Shown piece by piece: positions 16,768-26,043 of a DNA stretch of 64,000 nt. Source of the DNA: Micromonospora chaiyaphumensis (GTDB lineage: Bacteria; Actinomycetota; Actinomycetes; Mycobacteriales; Micromonosporaceae); assembly GCF_900091435.1 (NCBI RefSeq), contig NZ_FMCS01000001.1:495512-559511 (forward strand). The letters are read 5' to 3'. The translations under genes were made by a program, and so were the position numbers. Numbering within the stretch: the first letter of the stretch is position 1; each line of letters begins with the position of its first letter. Under the pieces are notes generated by a model, which saw nothing but the letters and a program-made list of their open reading frames with translations, ran no database searches and was not told the origin of the DNA.

Positions 16768-18831
16768 TTGAAGCTCTCACCTCGCCTCGTCGCGCTCTCC
16801 GGCGCGGCGGCGGCCGGTCTGATCGCCGCCGGCACCGCTGCGGCCGTGCAGGCCGCGCCACCCGGCCCCGCCGCCCCCGACGCCGCCCAGGCCCGCGCGA
16901 TCGCCGCCGACTCGGCCCGTGCGCTGGTCGCCAACCGGCCCGCCTACCTGCACGCGAGCGCGGACGACGCCTTCGTGCAGAAGGCCGTCATCTCCTCCGA
17001 GGGCACCCAGTACGTGCCCTACGAGCGCACCTACAAGGGCCTGCCCGTGGTCGGCGGCGACTTCGTGCTGGCCACCGACACGGCCGGCAACCTGAAGTAC
17101 GCCTCCGTCGCCCAGCAGCAGGCCATCGGCAGCCTCGCCACCACGCCCAAGCTGACCTCGGCCGCCGCCGCGAAGACCGCGCGCGCCCAGCTCACGAAGG
17201 TCACCGCCGTCGAGGGCACCAACCTGGTCGTCTACACCCTCGGCGCCAAGCCGGCGCTGGCCTGGGAGACCACGGTGCGCGGCACGGGCGCCGAGGGCCC
17301 GAGCCGGCTCACGGTCGACGTCGACGCCGTCAGCGGCGCGGTGCTGCGCACGCAGGAGCACGTCGTGCACGGCACCGGCACCGGCGCGTGGAACGGGCCC
17401 AGCCCGCTGACCTTGAACACCACGCAGTCCGGCACCACGTACTCCATGAAGGACCCGACCGTCACCAACCTGAGCTGCCAGGACGCCGCGACCAACACGA
17501 CGTTCAGCGGCTCCGACGACGTGTGGGGCAACGGCACCGCCACCAACCGGGAGACCGGCTGCGTCGACGCGCTGTTCGCCGCGCAGACCGAGCACAAGAT
17601 GCTCGCCCAGTGGCTGGGCCGCAACGGGGCCGACGGCAACGGCGGCTACTGGCCGATCCGGGTGGGTCTGAACGACCAGAACGCCTACTACGACGGCACC
17701 CAGGTCCAGATCGGCAAGAACACCTCGGGCCAGTGGATCGGCTCGCTCGACGTGGTGGCCCACGAGATCGGCCACGGCATCGACGACCACACGCCGGGTG
17801 GCATCTCCGGCGGCGGCACCCAGGAGTTCGTCGCCGACACCTTCGGCGCGGCCACCGAGTGGTTCGCCGACGAGCCGTCCACCTACGACGCTCCCGACTT
17901 CCTGGTCGGCGAGAAGGTCAACCTGGTGGGCAGCGGCCCGATCCGCAACATGTACAACCCGTCGGCGCTCGGCGACCCGAACTGCTACTCCAGCAGCATC
18001 CCCGGCACCGAGGTGCACGCCGCGGCGGGCCCGGGCAACCACTGGTTCTACCTGCTGGCCAACGGCAGCAGCCCGACCAACGGGCAGCCGGCCAGCTCCA
18101 CCTGCAACGGCAGCAGCGTCACCGGCCTGGGCATCCAGAAGGCCATGAAGATCATGTACAACGCCATGCTGCTGAAGACCTCGTCCTCGTCGTACCTGAA
18201 GTACCGGGTCTGGACGCTGCAGGCGGCGAAGAACCTCTACCCGACCAGCTGCACCGAGTTCGACGCGGTCAAGGCCGCCTGGAACGCGATCAGCGTGCCG
18301 GCGCAGACCGGTGAGGCGACCTGCACGGGCGGCACCCCGACGCCGACCCCGACCACCACGACCACCCCGCCGTCGGGCAGCTGCACCGGCCAGAAGCTGG
18401 CCAACCCCGGCTTCGAGTCGGGCAACGTGAGCTGGACCGCCTCCTCCGGCGTCATCACCAACTCCAGCAGCCAGGCGGCGCACGGCGGCTCCTACAAGGC
18501 GTGGCTCGACGGCTACGGCTCGACCCACACCGACACCCTCACGCAGTCGGTGACGATCCCCGCCGGCTGCCGGGCGACGCTGAGCTTCTGGCTGCACATC
18601 GACAGCGCGGAGTCGACCACGACCACCGCCTACGACAAGCTGACCGTGAAGGCGGGCAGCACGACCCTGGCCACCTACTCCAACCTCAACAAGGCCACCG
18701 GCTACGTGCAGCGGTCCTTCGACATCTCGTCGCTGGCCGGCACGACCGCCACCATCTCGTTCAGCGGCGTGGAGGACAGCTCCCTGCAGACCTCCTTCGT
18801 CGTCGACGACACCGCGGTCACGCTGAGCTGA
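16768..18831 (+). CDS. Secreted M4 thermolysin-like metalloprotease with C-terminal jelly-roll module
   Basis: The 687-residue preproprotein has a signal peptide to about residue 30, an FTP-type propeptide, and an M4 catalytic domain. Zinc is bound by HEIGH (His332, His336) and by Glu353 in QEFVADTFG. The VHAAAGPGNHWFYLL segment carries the transition-state histidine. After a TPTPTPTTTT linker (about 525-537) comes a domain of about 150 residues beginning LANPGFESGNVSWTASS, a jelly roll of the kind used for binding carbohydrate or for export. TTG at 16768 is the start: AGGAG lies 9 nt upstream and the signal peptide begins there. A 15-bp hairpin follows. Confidence 0.92.
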   Translation: MKLSPRLVALSGAAAAGLIAAGTAAAVQAAPPGPAAPDAAQARAIAADSARALVANRPAYLHASADDAFVQKAVISSEGTQYVPYERTYKGLPVVGGDFVLATDTAGNLKYASVAQQQAIGSLATTPKLTSAAAAKTARAQLTKVTAVEGTNLVVYTLGAKPALAWETTVRGTGAEGPSRLTVDVDAVSGAVLRTQEHVVHGTGTGAWNGPSPLTLNTTQSGTTYSMKDPTVTNLSCQDAATNTTFSGSDDVWGNGTATNRETGCVDALFAAQTEHKMLAQWLGRNGADGNGGYWPIRVGLNDQNAYYDGTQVQIGKNTSGQWIGSLDVVAHEIGHGIDDHTPGGISGGGTQEFVADTFGAATEWFADEPSTYDAPDFLVGEKVNLVGSGPIRNMYNPSALGDPNCYSSSIPGTEVHAAAGPGNHWFYLLANGSSPTNGQPASSTCNGSSVTGLGIQKAMKIMYNAMLLKTSSSSYLKYRVWTLQAAKNLYPTSCTEFDAVKAAWNAISVPAQTGEATCTGGTPTPTPTTTTTPPSGSCTGQKLANPGFESGNVSWTASSGVITNSSSQAAHGGSYKAWLDGYGSTHTDTLTQSVTIPAGCRATLSFWLHIDSAESTTTTAYDKLTVKAGSTTLATYSNLNKATGYVQRSFDISSLAGTTATISFSGVEDSSLQTSFVVDDTAVTLS

Positions 18832-18840
18832 CCCCACCGG

Positions 18841-18876
18841 AGCGGCCGGCCGTCGTCCTCCCGACGGCCGGCCGCT
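18841..18876. terminator. 15-bp hairpin terminator
   Basis: AGCGGCCGGCCGTCG pairs perfectly with CGACGGCCGGCCGCT around a 6-nt loop, between the convergent M4 protease and YbaB-like genes, followed by a T-rich stretch. Confidence 0.8.
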
Positions 18877-18910
18877 TCGTCGTTTCCGCCGGGGGGCGGT
18901 GCGGGCCCGG

Positions 18911-19369
18911 TCAGGCCGGGCGGGGCGCGCCGGACCCGGCGCCGTCGCGGCGGATGCGGGCCGCGACGCCCTCCATGGCCCGGCTGAAGCGCTCCATGTC
19001 CCGCGCGGACTGCTCGGGCAGGGCACCGAGCCGCGCGGCGAGGGCGTCCACGTCGGCCCGGGCCGAGGCGCTCACCCGGGCGTCCAGCTCGGTGAGGGCG
19101 GCGTTCACGGCCGCCACGACGTGCCCGCACAGGGTGTCCAGGGGCTCCCCGGCCAGCTCCGGGGCGACGGTGACGGACTCCAGCCGGCCACCCTGGACGG
19201 CGACGGCCCGGACCCGGCCGCCGGCCGCGCCGCCCTCGGCCCGGAGCAGCTCGTCCGGCGCGCCGTCGGCGTGCTCGGCGGCCCGGGACCGCATCGCGGA
19301 CAGCGCCTGCTGCGTCCTGGTCAGCAGCTCGTCGAGGCTCGCGGCCGCGGAGAACGAATCGTTGGTCAT
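18911..19369 (-). CDS. YbaB/EbfC-like protein
   Basis: The 152-residue protein looks like the YbaB/EbfC nucleoid-associated family. It has an N-terminal helix (SLDELLTRTQQALSAMRSRA), a central beta segment (GGRVRAVAVQGGRLESVTV), and long helices containing the LCGHVVAAVNAALTELDARV segment. Actinobacterial paralogues of this kind are common and often associated with secretion loci, but their role is unclear. ATG at 19369 is preferred over the start 45 nt upstream because the family N-terminus fits; the ribosome binding site is weak. The C-terminus is longer than in standard YbaB. Confidence 0.65.
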   Translation of the reverse strand: MTNDSFSAAASLDELLTRTQQALSAMRSRAAEHADGAPDELLRAEGGAAGGRVRAVAVQGGRLESVTVAPELAGEPLDTLCGHVVAAVNAALTELDARVSASARADVDALAARLGALPEQSARDMERFSRAMEGVAARIRRDGAGSGAPRPA

Positions 19370-19429
19370 ATCCGCGCTTTCTTCACGTCTTTCCGAGCAC
19401 CGTGACGATAGCAACCGGCGCCAACGCCG

Positions 19430-19460
19430 AACGCCCGGCCAGGAACCCCGGCCGGGCGTT
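19430..19460 (-). terminator. Hairpin terminator of the Rpf-like gene
   Basis: An 11-bp stem (AACGCCCGGCC pairing with GGCCGGGCGTT) and a 9-nt loop lie 27 nt past the stop codon of the minus-strand Rpf/LysM gene. Confidence 0.7.
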
Positions 19461-19486
19461 TCGTGGTGCGGAGCACCGGTGTGGCG

Positions 19487-20464
<978 letters not shown>

Positions 20465-20470
20465 TTATCG

Positions 20471-20564
20471 GACAGTCTGCCGGTGGCGCCCACCCACCGA
20501 AGAGGACGTCGGCCACGCCGCCCTCGGCGCCGGGCAGCCAGGAAGCCAGCAGCGCAGTCCACAT
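20471..20564 (-). pseudogene. Relic of a GH3 beta-glucosidase C-terminal region
   Basis: On the minus strand this stretch encodes TALLASWLPGAEGGVADVLFG, then after a frameshift ATGRLS. The intact GH3 protein of this window has DALVASWLPGSEGAGVADVLFG followed by TGRLPVSW, so the match covers about 30 residues. No start, ribosome binding site or remaining domain is present. An 18-nt sequence just upstream of the relic (20595-20612) is identical to one in the promoter region of the intact GH3 gene, as if an internal deletion joined promoter and tail. Confidence 0.7.
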
Positions 20565-20594
20565 GCCCGCAGGCATCGACTGTGAGCAATCCTT

Positions 20595-20612
20595 GCCGGT
20601 TCCGGAACCGCC
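20595..20612. repeat. 18-nt palindromic sequence, copy 1
   Basis: GCCGGTTCCGGAACCGCC contains the perfect 14-bp palindrome CGGTTCCGGAACCG. The identical 18 nt occur at 38973-38990 upstream of the intact GH3 gene. It lies between the GH3 relic and the LLM-hemerythrin gene. Confidence 0.7.
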
Positions 20613-20679
20613 GGGCGGGCCGGCGCCGGCGGGGGCTACGGTGGCAGGGTTCCCGCAAGATCGGCAAGAGGTGGCGAGG

Positions 20680-22248
20680 ATGAGCGACCACGGACACGAG
20701 CTGGCCTTCGGCGGCTTCCTCACCCCCAGCGCCGGGCGGCCCGATCAGGTGGTGGCGCGGGCCAAGCTCTGCGAGCAGGTCGGCCTGGACCTGGTGACCT
20801 TCCAGGACCACCCGTACCAGCCCGGGTTCCTGGACACCTGGACGCTCATGTCCTTCGTGGCCGCCGCCACCAGCCGCATCACGCTCGCCGGCAACGTGCT
20901 CAACCTGCCACTGCGCCAGCCCGTGGTGCTGGCCCGCAGCGTCGCCAGCCTGGACCTGCTCACCGGCGGCCGGGTCGAGCTGGGGCTGGGCGCCGGCGCC
21001 TTCTGGGAGGCCATCGAGGCGGTCGGCGGCCGGCGGCTCTCCCCCGGCGCGGCCGTGGACGCCCTCGACGAGGGGATCCGGGTGATCCGCGAGGTCTGGG
21101 ACACCGACCGGCGCGGGATGGTCCGGGTCGAGGGCGAGCACTACCGGGTGGTCGGGGCGAAGCGCGGGCCGGCCCCGGCGCACCCGGTGCGGGTCTGGGT
21201 CGGCGCGTACAAGCCGCGGATGCTGCGGCTGGTCGGCCGCGCGGCGGACGGCTGGCTGCCCTCGCTGGCGTACCTGCCCAAGGGGCCGGCGGAGCTGCCG
21301 GCGCTGAACGCGGTGATCGACGAGGCCGCCGCCGAGGGCGGACGGGATCCCGGCGCGGTGCGCCGGCTGCTCAACGTCACGGGCAGCTTCTCGCGGTCGT
21401 CGGGCGGCTTCCTGGACGGCCCGCCGGAGCAGTGGGTGGAGGAGCTGGCCGGGCTGGCGCTGGACCACGGCATCGCCACGTTCATCCTCGGCAGCGACGA
21501 GCCGCGGGCCGTGCAGCTCTTCGCGCAGGAGGTGGCGCCCGCGGTGCGCGAGCTGGTCGCCGCCGAGCGCACCACGCCGGGTAGCCGCGCCCGCGCCGTC
21601 GAGGAGCAGCTGGCCGCCGTCGAGGCCGGCGGGTCGACCGCCCTCGCGGTCACCCCGACGCCCGATCCGGGGGTACGGCTGAGCCCGCGCCGGCCCTGGG
21701 ACGAGTCCACCCGGCCCGTGGCGCCGCCGGCACCGGCCGGGCACGTCTACACGCCCCGCGGGCAGGCCGCCGGGCAGCACCTGGTGGATGTGCACGATCA
21801 CCTGCGCCAGGAGCTCGCCCAGGTGCGTGACCTGCTGGAACAGGTCAAGCGCGGCGCCGTCGCGCCGGGCGCCGCCCGGGCCGTGCTGAACGAGATGACC
21901 ATGCGGCAGAACAACTGGACGCTGGGGGCCTACTGCGCGGCGTACTGCACGGTCGTGACCCAGCACCACGGCCTCGAGGACAACTCGATCTTCCCGCACC
22001 TGCGGCAGGCGGACGCCGGGCTGGCGGCGGTGCTGGACCGCCTCGAGGAGGAGCACGTGGTGATCCACGGGGTGGTGGAGAGCGTGGACCGCGCGCTGGT
22101 GGACCTCATCCGCGAGCCGGGCGACTTCACCGCGCTTCAGGCGGCCGTGGACCTGCTCACCGACACCCTGCTGTCGCACCTGTCGTACGAGGAGCGGGAA
22201 ATCGTCGAGCCGCTCGCCCGGCACGGCTTCTACGCCGGCCAGCTCTGA
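20680..22248 (+). CDS. LLM-class flavin-dependent oxidoreductase fused to a hemerythrin domain
   Basis: The 522-residue protein has two parts. Residues 1 to about 300 form a luciferase-like monooxygenase barrel (FQDHPYQPGFLDTW, GNVLNLPLRQP, LTGGRVELGLGAGAF), probably F420- or FMN-dependent. After a linker of about 60 residues comes a hemerythrin four-helix domain (about 365-515). Its ligand pattern is VDVHDHL, TQHHGLEDNSIFPHL, EEEHVVIHG and LLSHLSYEEREI, fitting a di-iron site that binds oxygen or nitric oxide. The fusion suggests oxygen or redox gating of the flavin enzyme. ATG at 20680 follows AAGAGGTGG. Substrate unknown. Confidence 0.88.
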   Translation: MSDHGHELAFGGFLTPSAGRPDQVVARAKLCEQVGLDLVTFQDHPYQPGFLDTWTLMSFVAAATSRITLAGNVLNLPLRQPVVLARSVASLDLLTGGRVELGLGAGAFWEAIEAVGGRRLSPGAAVDALDEGIRVIREVWDTDRRGMVRVEGEHYRVVGAKRGPAPAHPVRVWVGAYKPRMLRLVGRAADGWLPSLAYLPKGPAELPALNAVIDEAAAEGGRDPGAVRRLLNVTGSFSRSSGGFLDGPPEQWVEELAGLALDHGIATFILGSDEPRAVQLFAQEVAPAVRELVAAERTTPGSRARAVEEQLAAVEAGGSTALAVTPTPDPGVRLSPRRPWDESTRPVAPPAPAGHVYTPRGQAAGQHLVDVHDHLRQELAQVRDLLEQVKRGAVAPGAARAVLNEMTMRQNNWTLGAYCAAYCTVVTQHHGLEDNSIFPHLRQADAGLAAVLDRLEEEHVVIHGVVESVDRALVDLIREPGDFTALQAAVDLLTDTLLSHLSYEEREIVEPLARHGFYAGQL

Positions 22249-22272
22249 GCGCGGATATTCCCGGCTGGGGAG

Positions 22273-22303
22273 TGACGTAGCTGGCTTTGGGTTTCCTACG
22301 TCA
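22273..22303. promoter_or_regulatory. Inverted repeat operator of the HxlR gene
   Basis: TGACGTAG and CTACGTCA form perfect 8-bp arms around a 15-nt spacer, 20 nt upstream of the HxlR start. A TAGCGT hexamer lies 7 nt before that ATG. Position and symmetry suggest autoregulation. Confidence 0.6.
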
Positions 22304-22323
22304 GCCGGTGTAGCGTCGGTCCC

Positions 22324-22794
22324 ATGACGGACTTCCTCGCGCGGCGCGACTCCTGGTCCACCGCCAACTGCTCGATCGCCGGTGCGCTCGACGTGGTCGG
22401 CAACCGCACCACGCTGCTCCTGCTGCGCGAGGCGTCGTTCGGCACCCGCCGCTTCGACGACTTCGCCCGCCGCGTCGGCGTCAGCGAGCCGGTGGCCGCC
22501 GCCCGGCTGAAGCAGCTCGTCGCCGACGGGCTGCTCGATCGGCGGCCCTACCGGGAGCCGGGCCAGCGCACCCGCGACGAGTACGTCCTGACCGCCAAGG
22601 GCCGGGACCTGCTGCCCGTGCTCGCCGCCCTGCGCGAGTGGGGCGACACGTACGCCGTCGAGGAGCCGTCGGTCCGGCTGGCCCACCACGACTGCGGCGC
22701 GGCGGTGCACGTGGCGCTGCGCTGCGCGGCCGGCCACGACGTGCCCGCCGGCCAGGTGGACCTGCTGCCCGGGCCGGGCCTGCTGCCGTCCTGA
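22324..22794 (+). CDS. HxlR-family transcriptional regulator
   Basis: The 156-residue winged-helix protein matches HxlR. It has the conserved Cys-containing N-terminus NCSIAGALDVVGNRTTLLLL, the recognition region FDDFARRVGVSEPVAAARLKQLV, and the wing LDRRPYREPGQRTRDEYVLT. HxlR proteins often sense reactive electrophiles or quinones through that cysteine. The downstream SDR gene on the same strand, 34 nt away, is the likely target. The start has a -10-like TAGCGT 7 nt upstream and no ribosome binding site, so the mRNA may be leaderless. Confidence 0.9.
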   Translation: MTDFLARRDSWSTANCSIAGALDVVGNRTTLLLLREASFGTRRFDDFARRVGVSEPVAAARLKQLVADGLLDRRPYREPGQRTRDEYVLTAKGRDLLPVLAALREWGDTYAVEEPSVRLAHHDCGAAVHVALRCAAGHDVPAGQVDLLPGPGLLPS

Positions 22795-22828
22795 CGACCC
22801 ACCCCTTCCCCACCCTCTGGAGCACACC

Positions 22829-23527
22829 ATGAAGATCGCTGGAAGCACCGCGCTCGTGACCGGGGCCAACCGGGGCTTCGGCCGGCACCTCGCCGCCGAA
22901 CTGCTGGCCCGGGGCGCCACCGTCTACGCCGGCGCCCGCAACCCGGACACCGTCGACCTGCCGGGCGCCGTGCCGGTGCGGCTCGACATCACCGACCCGG
23001 CCTCGGTGGCCGCCGCCGCGGAGCTGGCCGGCGACGTCACCCTGCTGGTCAACAACGCCGGTGTGAGCACCGGCGCGGACCTGCTCGACGGCGACCTGGC
23101 GGAGATCCGGCGGGAACTGGAGACCCACTACCTCGGCACGCTGTCCGTGGTGCGGGCCTTCGCGCCGAGGATCGCGGCCAACGGCGGCGGTACCGTGCTG
23201 AACATCCTCTCCGCCCTGTCCTGGATCACGTTCCCCCAGGTGGGCGCCTACGGCGCGGCCAAGGCGGCCGAGTGGTCGATGACCAACGCGCTCCGCGCGC
23301 AGCTGGCCGACCGGGGCGTCCGCGTCGCCGGCCTGCACGTCGGCTACATGGACACCGACATGGCGGCGCACGTCACGGCGCCCAAGTCGGACCCGGCCGA
23401 GATCGCCCGGATCGCCGTCGACGGGATTGAGGCCGACCGGTACGAGATCGTCGCGGACGAGACCTCCCGCCAGGTCCTCGCCGGCCTCTCCGGCGGCGTC
23501 GCCGCCCTCTACCCGGCCCTGCCCTGA
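22829..23527 (+). CDS. SDR-family oxidoreductase
   Basis: The 232-residue classical short-chain dehydrogenase shows the cofactor motif TGANRGFG, the LLVNNAGVS motif, and the catalytic Ser and YGAAK (Tyr-x-x-x-Lys) in LSALSWITFPQVGAYGAAKAAEW. It should reduce or oxidise a carbonyl or alcohol with NAD(P). It lies just downstream of the HxlR regulator, a common pairing for electrophile or quinone detoxification. A GGAG precedes the ATG. Substrate unknown. Confidence 0.9.
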   Translation: MKIAGSTALVTGANRGFGRHLAAELLARGATVYAGARNPDTVDLPGAVPVRLDITDPASVAAAAELAGDVTLLVNNAGVSTGADLLDGDLAEIRRELETHYLGTLSVVRAFAPRIAANGGGTVLNILSALSWITFPQVGAYGAAKAAEWSMTNALRAQLADRGVRVAGLHVGYMDTDMAAHVTAPKSDPAEIARIAVDGIEADRYEIVADETSRQVLAGLSGGVAALYPALP

Positions 23528-23557
23528 TCCGGCGCCGCCCCGCGGCACAATGACCGG

Positions 23558-23917
23558 ATGCGAGAGGGGTACGCCCACGACGCCGTCCTGGCCATGGCGC
23601 CGGACGCCGACGACGGCGCGCCCGGCGCGGCGGTCACCGTGGCGCTCTGCGGGCACTGGGAGCACCAGCCGTCCTGCCCGGTGGCGGCCCATCACACGGC
23701 AGTGGAGCGGGCCGGCGACGAGCTGCGCCTGCGCATCCTCTTCGCCACCGAGCCGCACCTCGAACCGCGGGTGCGGCGGGACATCGACCGGGCGCTGGGC
23801 CACGGTGAACTCACCGGCCCGGACGGCGCGACGACCCGGTGGCGGCTGCTCCGCAGCGGGATGCGCGAGCCGTCGCCGGATGAGGTGGCACACCTGGACC
23901 GGCTGATCCGCGGCTGA
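23558..23917 (+). CDS. Hypothetical protein
   Basis: The 119-residue soluble protein has an acidic N-terminus, one GHWEHQPSCPVAAHH segment rich in His and Cys, and a C-terminal WRLLRSGMREPSPDEVAHLDRL. I do not recognise the family. CACAAT lies 6 nt before the ATG with no ribosome binding site, fitting a leaderless transcript. This supports the gene being real and separately transcribed from the SDR gene 30 nt upstream. Confidence 0.6.
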   Translation: MREGYAHDAVLAMAPDADDGAPGAAVTVALCGHWEHQPSCPVAAHHTAVERAGDELRLRILFATEPHLEPRVRRDIDRALGHGELTGPDGATTRWRLLRSGMREPSPDEVAHLDRLIRG

Positions 23918-23963
23918 CCGGCCGCCGGGACGTGGCAGGACAGCCACGGACCGGCGGCCGGTC
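23916..23963. terminator. Two-stage hairpin terminator
   Basis: A 13-bp outer stem (GACCGGCCGCCGG pairing with CCGGCGGCCGGTC), a symmetric GA/GA internal loop, and an inner 6-bp stem (CGTGGC/GCCACG) with a 6-nt loop. It lies between convergent genes and overlaps the upstream stop codon. Confidence 0.75.
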
Positions 23964-24015
23964 CCGTCCGGGCCGCCGGCCGTCGCCACTCTGGGCCACG
24001 GCCGGCGGGCACCGG

Positions 24016-25908
24016 CTAGAGGTTCCGGGCGAGCCGGTCGGCGAGGATCCGGGTGAACCGGGCCGGGTCGGCCAGGTCCCCGCCCTCGGCGAGCAGCGCC
24101 ATGCCGTACAGCAGCTCGGCGGTCTCGGTCAGCGCGGTGCCGTCGCCACCCTGCTCGTGGGCCTTGCGCAGCCCGGTGACGAGCGGGTGGGTCGGGTTCA
24201 GCTCCAGGATCCGCTTGACCCGGGGCACCTCCTGGCCCATGGCCCGGTACATCTTCTCCAGCGTGGGCGTCATGTCGTGGGCGTCGCCCACCACGCAGGC
24301 CGGAGAGGTGGTGAGCCGGGTGGAGAGCCGGACCTCCTTGACGCTGTCGGCGAGGGCGCCGCTCATCCAGGTGAGCAGGTCGGCGTACTCCTGCCGCTCG
24401 GCCGCGGCCTTCTCCCGCTCCTCGTCGGTCTCCAGGTCCACCTGGCCCTTGGCGACCGAGCGCAGCGTCTTCCCGTCGTACGCGCCGACCCGCTCGACCC
24501 ACACCTCGTCGACCGGGTCGGTGAGGATCAGCACCTCGTAGCCCTTGGCCCGGAACGCCTCCAGGTGCGGGGAGTTCTCGATGGTGGCCCGGTTCTCTCC
24601 GGTGGCGTAGTAGATCTCGGTCTGGCCGTCGCGCATGCGCTCCACGTAGTCGCGCAGCGTGGTCAGCTCGGCGGGGTCGTGGGTGCTGGCCGCCCGGACC
24701 AGGTCCAGCAGGGCCTCGGTGTTGTCCGGGTCCTCCAGCAGGCCCTCCTTGACGACCGCGCCGAACTCGCTCCAGAAGGTGCGGTACGACTCGGCGGAGA
24801 GGTCCTTGAGCGTGGCCAGGACCTTCTTGACCAGGCGGCGGCGCACGGCACGGATCTGCCGGTCCTGCTGGAGGATCTCCCGGGAGATGTTCAGCGACAG
24901 GTCGTGCGCGTCCACCACGCCCTTGACGAAGCGCAGGTAGTTGGGCATCAGCGCGTCGCAGTCGTCCATGATGAACACGCGCTTGACGTAGAGCTGCACG
25001 CCCCGGCGGCCCTGCGGCGAGAAGAGGTCGAGCGGGGCGTGCGACGGCAGGAAGAGCAGCGCCTCGTACTCGAAGGTGCCCTCGCCGCGCATGTGGATGG
25101 TCTCCAGCGGGTCGGCCCAGTCGTGCGCGACGTGCCGGTAGAACTCCTTGTACTCCGCCTCGTCGACCTCGTCCCGGGCGCGCGCCCAGAGCGCCTTCAT
25201 CGAGTTGAGCGTCTGCTCCTCGCGGGTGGTGGCGCCGTCCTCGCCCGGCTTCTCCACGGTCATCCGGATCGGCCAGGCGATGAAGTCCGAGTAGCGCTTC
25301 ACGATCTCGCGGATGGTCCACTCGGCCGTGTAGTCGTGCAGGTTGTCCTCGGCGTCGGCGGGCTTGAGGTGCAGGGTGACGGAGGTCCCCTGCGGCGCGT
25401 CGTCGACGGTCTCGACCGAGTAGGTGCCCTCGCCGGTGGACTCCCACCGGGTGCCGCCGGCCTGCCCGGCGCGGCGGGTCAGCAGGGTGACCCGGTCGGC
25501 GACCATGAACGTGGCGTAGAAGCCGACACCGAACTGCCCGATGAGCTCCTGCGAGGCGGCGGCGTCCTTCGACTCGCGCAGGCTGCGCAGCAGCTCGGCG
25601 GTGCCGGACTTGGCGATCGTGCCGATGAGGCCGACCACCTCGTCGCGGGACATGCCGATCCCGTTGTCCCGCACCGTCAGCGTGCGGGCCTCCTTGTCGA
25701 CCTCGATCTCGATGTGCAGGTCGGTGGTGTCGACCTGGAGGTCCTTGTCGACCAGCGACTCCAGGCGCACCTTGTCCAGCGCGTCCGAGGCGTTCGAGAT
25801 CAGTTCGCGCAGGAAGACGTCCTTGTTCGAGTAGATCGAGTGCACCATCAGCTGGAGCAGCTGACGGGCCTCGGCCTGGAACTCCAACGTCTCAACCCGA
25901 TCGCTCAC
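24016..25908 (-). CDS. htpG: Molecular chaperone HtpG (Hsp90)
   Basis: The 630-residue protein is a full-length bacterial Hsp90. The N-terminal GHKL ATPase shows ELISNASDALDKVR (ATP-binding Asn/Asp helix), VRDNGIGMSRDEV, and GQFGVGFYATFMVAD. The middle domain has YVKRVFIMDD and LNISREILQQDR, and a dimerisation domain ends the protein. Start is GTG at 25908, giving VSDRVETLEFQAEARQLL, with AAGGGAG upstream. I see no HspR or HrcA-type element in the divergent 135-nt intergenic region. Confidence 0.97.
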   Translation of the reverse strand: MSDRVETLEFQAEARQLLQLMVHSIYSNKDVFLRELISNASDALDKVRLESLVDKDLQVDTTDLHIEIEVDKEARTLTVRDNGIGMSRDEVVGLIGTIAKSGTAELLRSLRESKDAAASQELIGQFGVGFYATFMVADRVTLLTRRAGQAGGTRWESTGEGTYSVETVDDAPQGTSVTLHLKPADAEDNLHDYTAEWTIREIVKRYSDFIAWPIRMTVEKPGEDGATTREEQTLNSMKALWARARDEVDEAEYKEFYRHVAHDWADPLETIHMRGEGTFEYEALLFLPSHAPLDLFSPQGRRGVQLYVKRVFIMDDCDALMPNYLRFVKGVVDAHDLSLNISREILQQDRQIRAVRRRLVKKVLATLKDLSAESYRTFWSEFGAVVKEGLLEDPDNTEALLDLVRAASTHDPAELTTLRDYVERMRDGQTEIYYATGENRATIENSPHLEAFRAKGYEVLILTDPVDEVWVERVGAYDGKTLRSVAKGQVDLETDEEREKAAAERQEYADLLTWMSGALADSVKEVRLSTRLTTSPACVVGDAHDMTPTLEKMYRAMGQEVPRVKRILELNPTHPLVTGLRKAHEQGGDGTALTETAELLYGMALLAEGGDLADPARFTRILADRLARNL

Positions 25909-25994
25909 ACCGACTCCCTTCCACTTCGCGGGCTTCCGGCGGAAAGGATACGAGGCGTACGCGGGCGGCCACCGCAGGGTGGCGGGATTCCATC

Positions 25995-26036
25995 TGGTCC
26001 AACCAGTTGACGGGTTGATGTGTGCGGGGCCACACT
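25995..26036 (+). promoter_or_regulatory. Promoter and FadR-type operator of the GntR gene
   Basis: TGGTCCAACCA (25995-26005) fits the TnGTnnnACnA pattern of FadR-subfamily GntR operators. It is followed directly by TTGACG (26007-26012), an 18-nt spacer and CACACT (26031-26036), 7 nt before the ATG. A second palindrome, GTGTG-N6-CACAC, lies at 26020-26035. Autoregulation of a leaderless operon is the simplest reading. Confidence 0.65.
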
Positions 26037-26043
26037 GCTGCCC

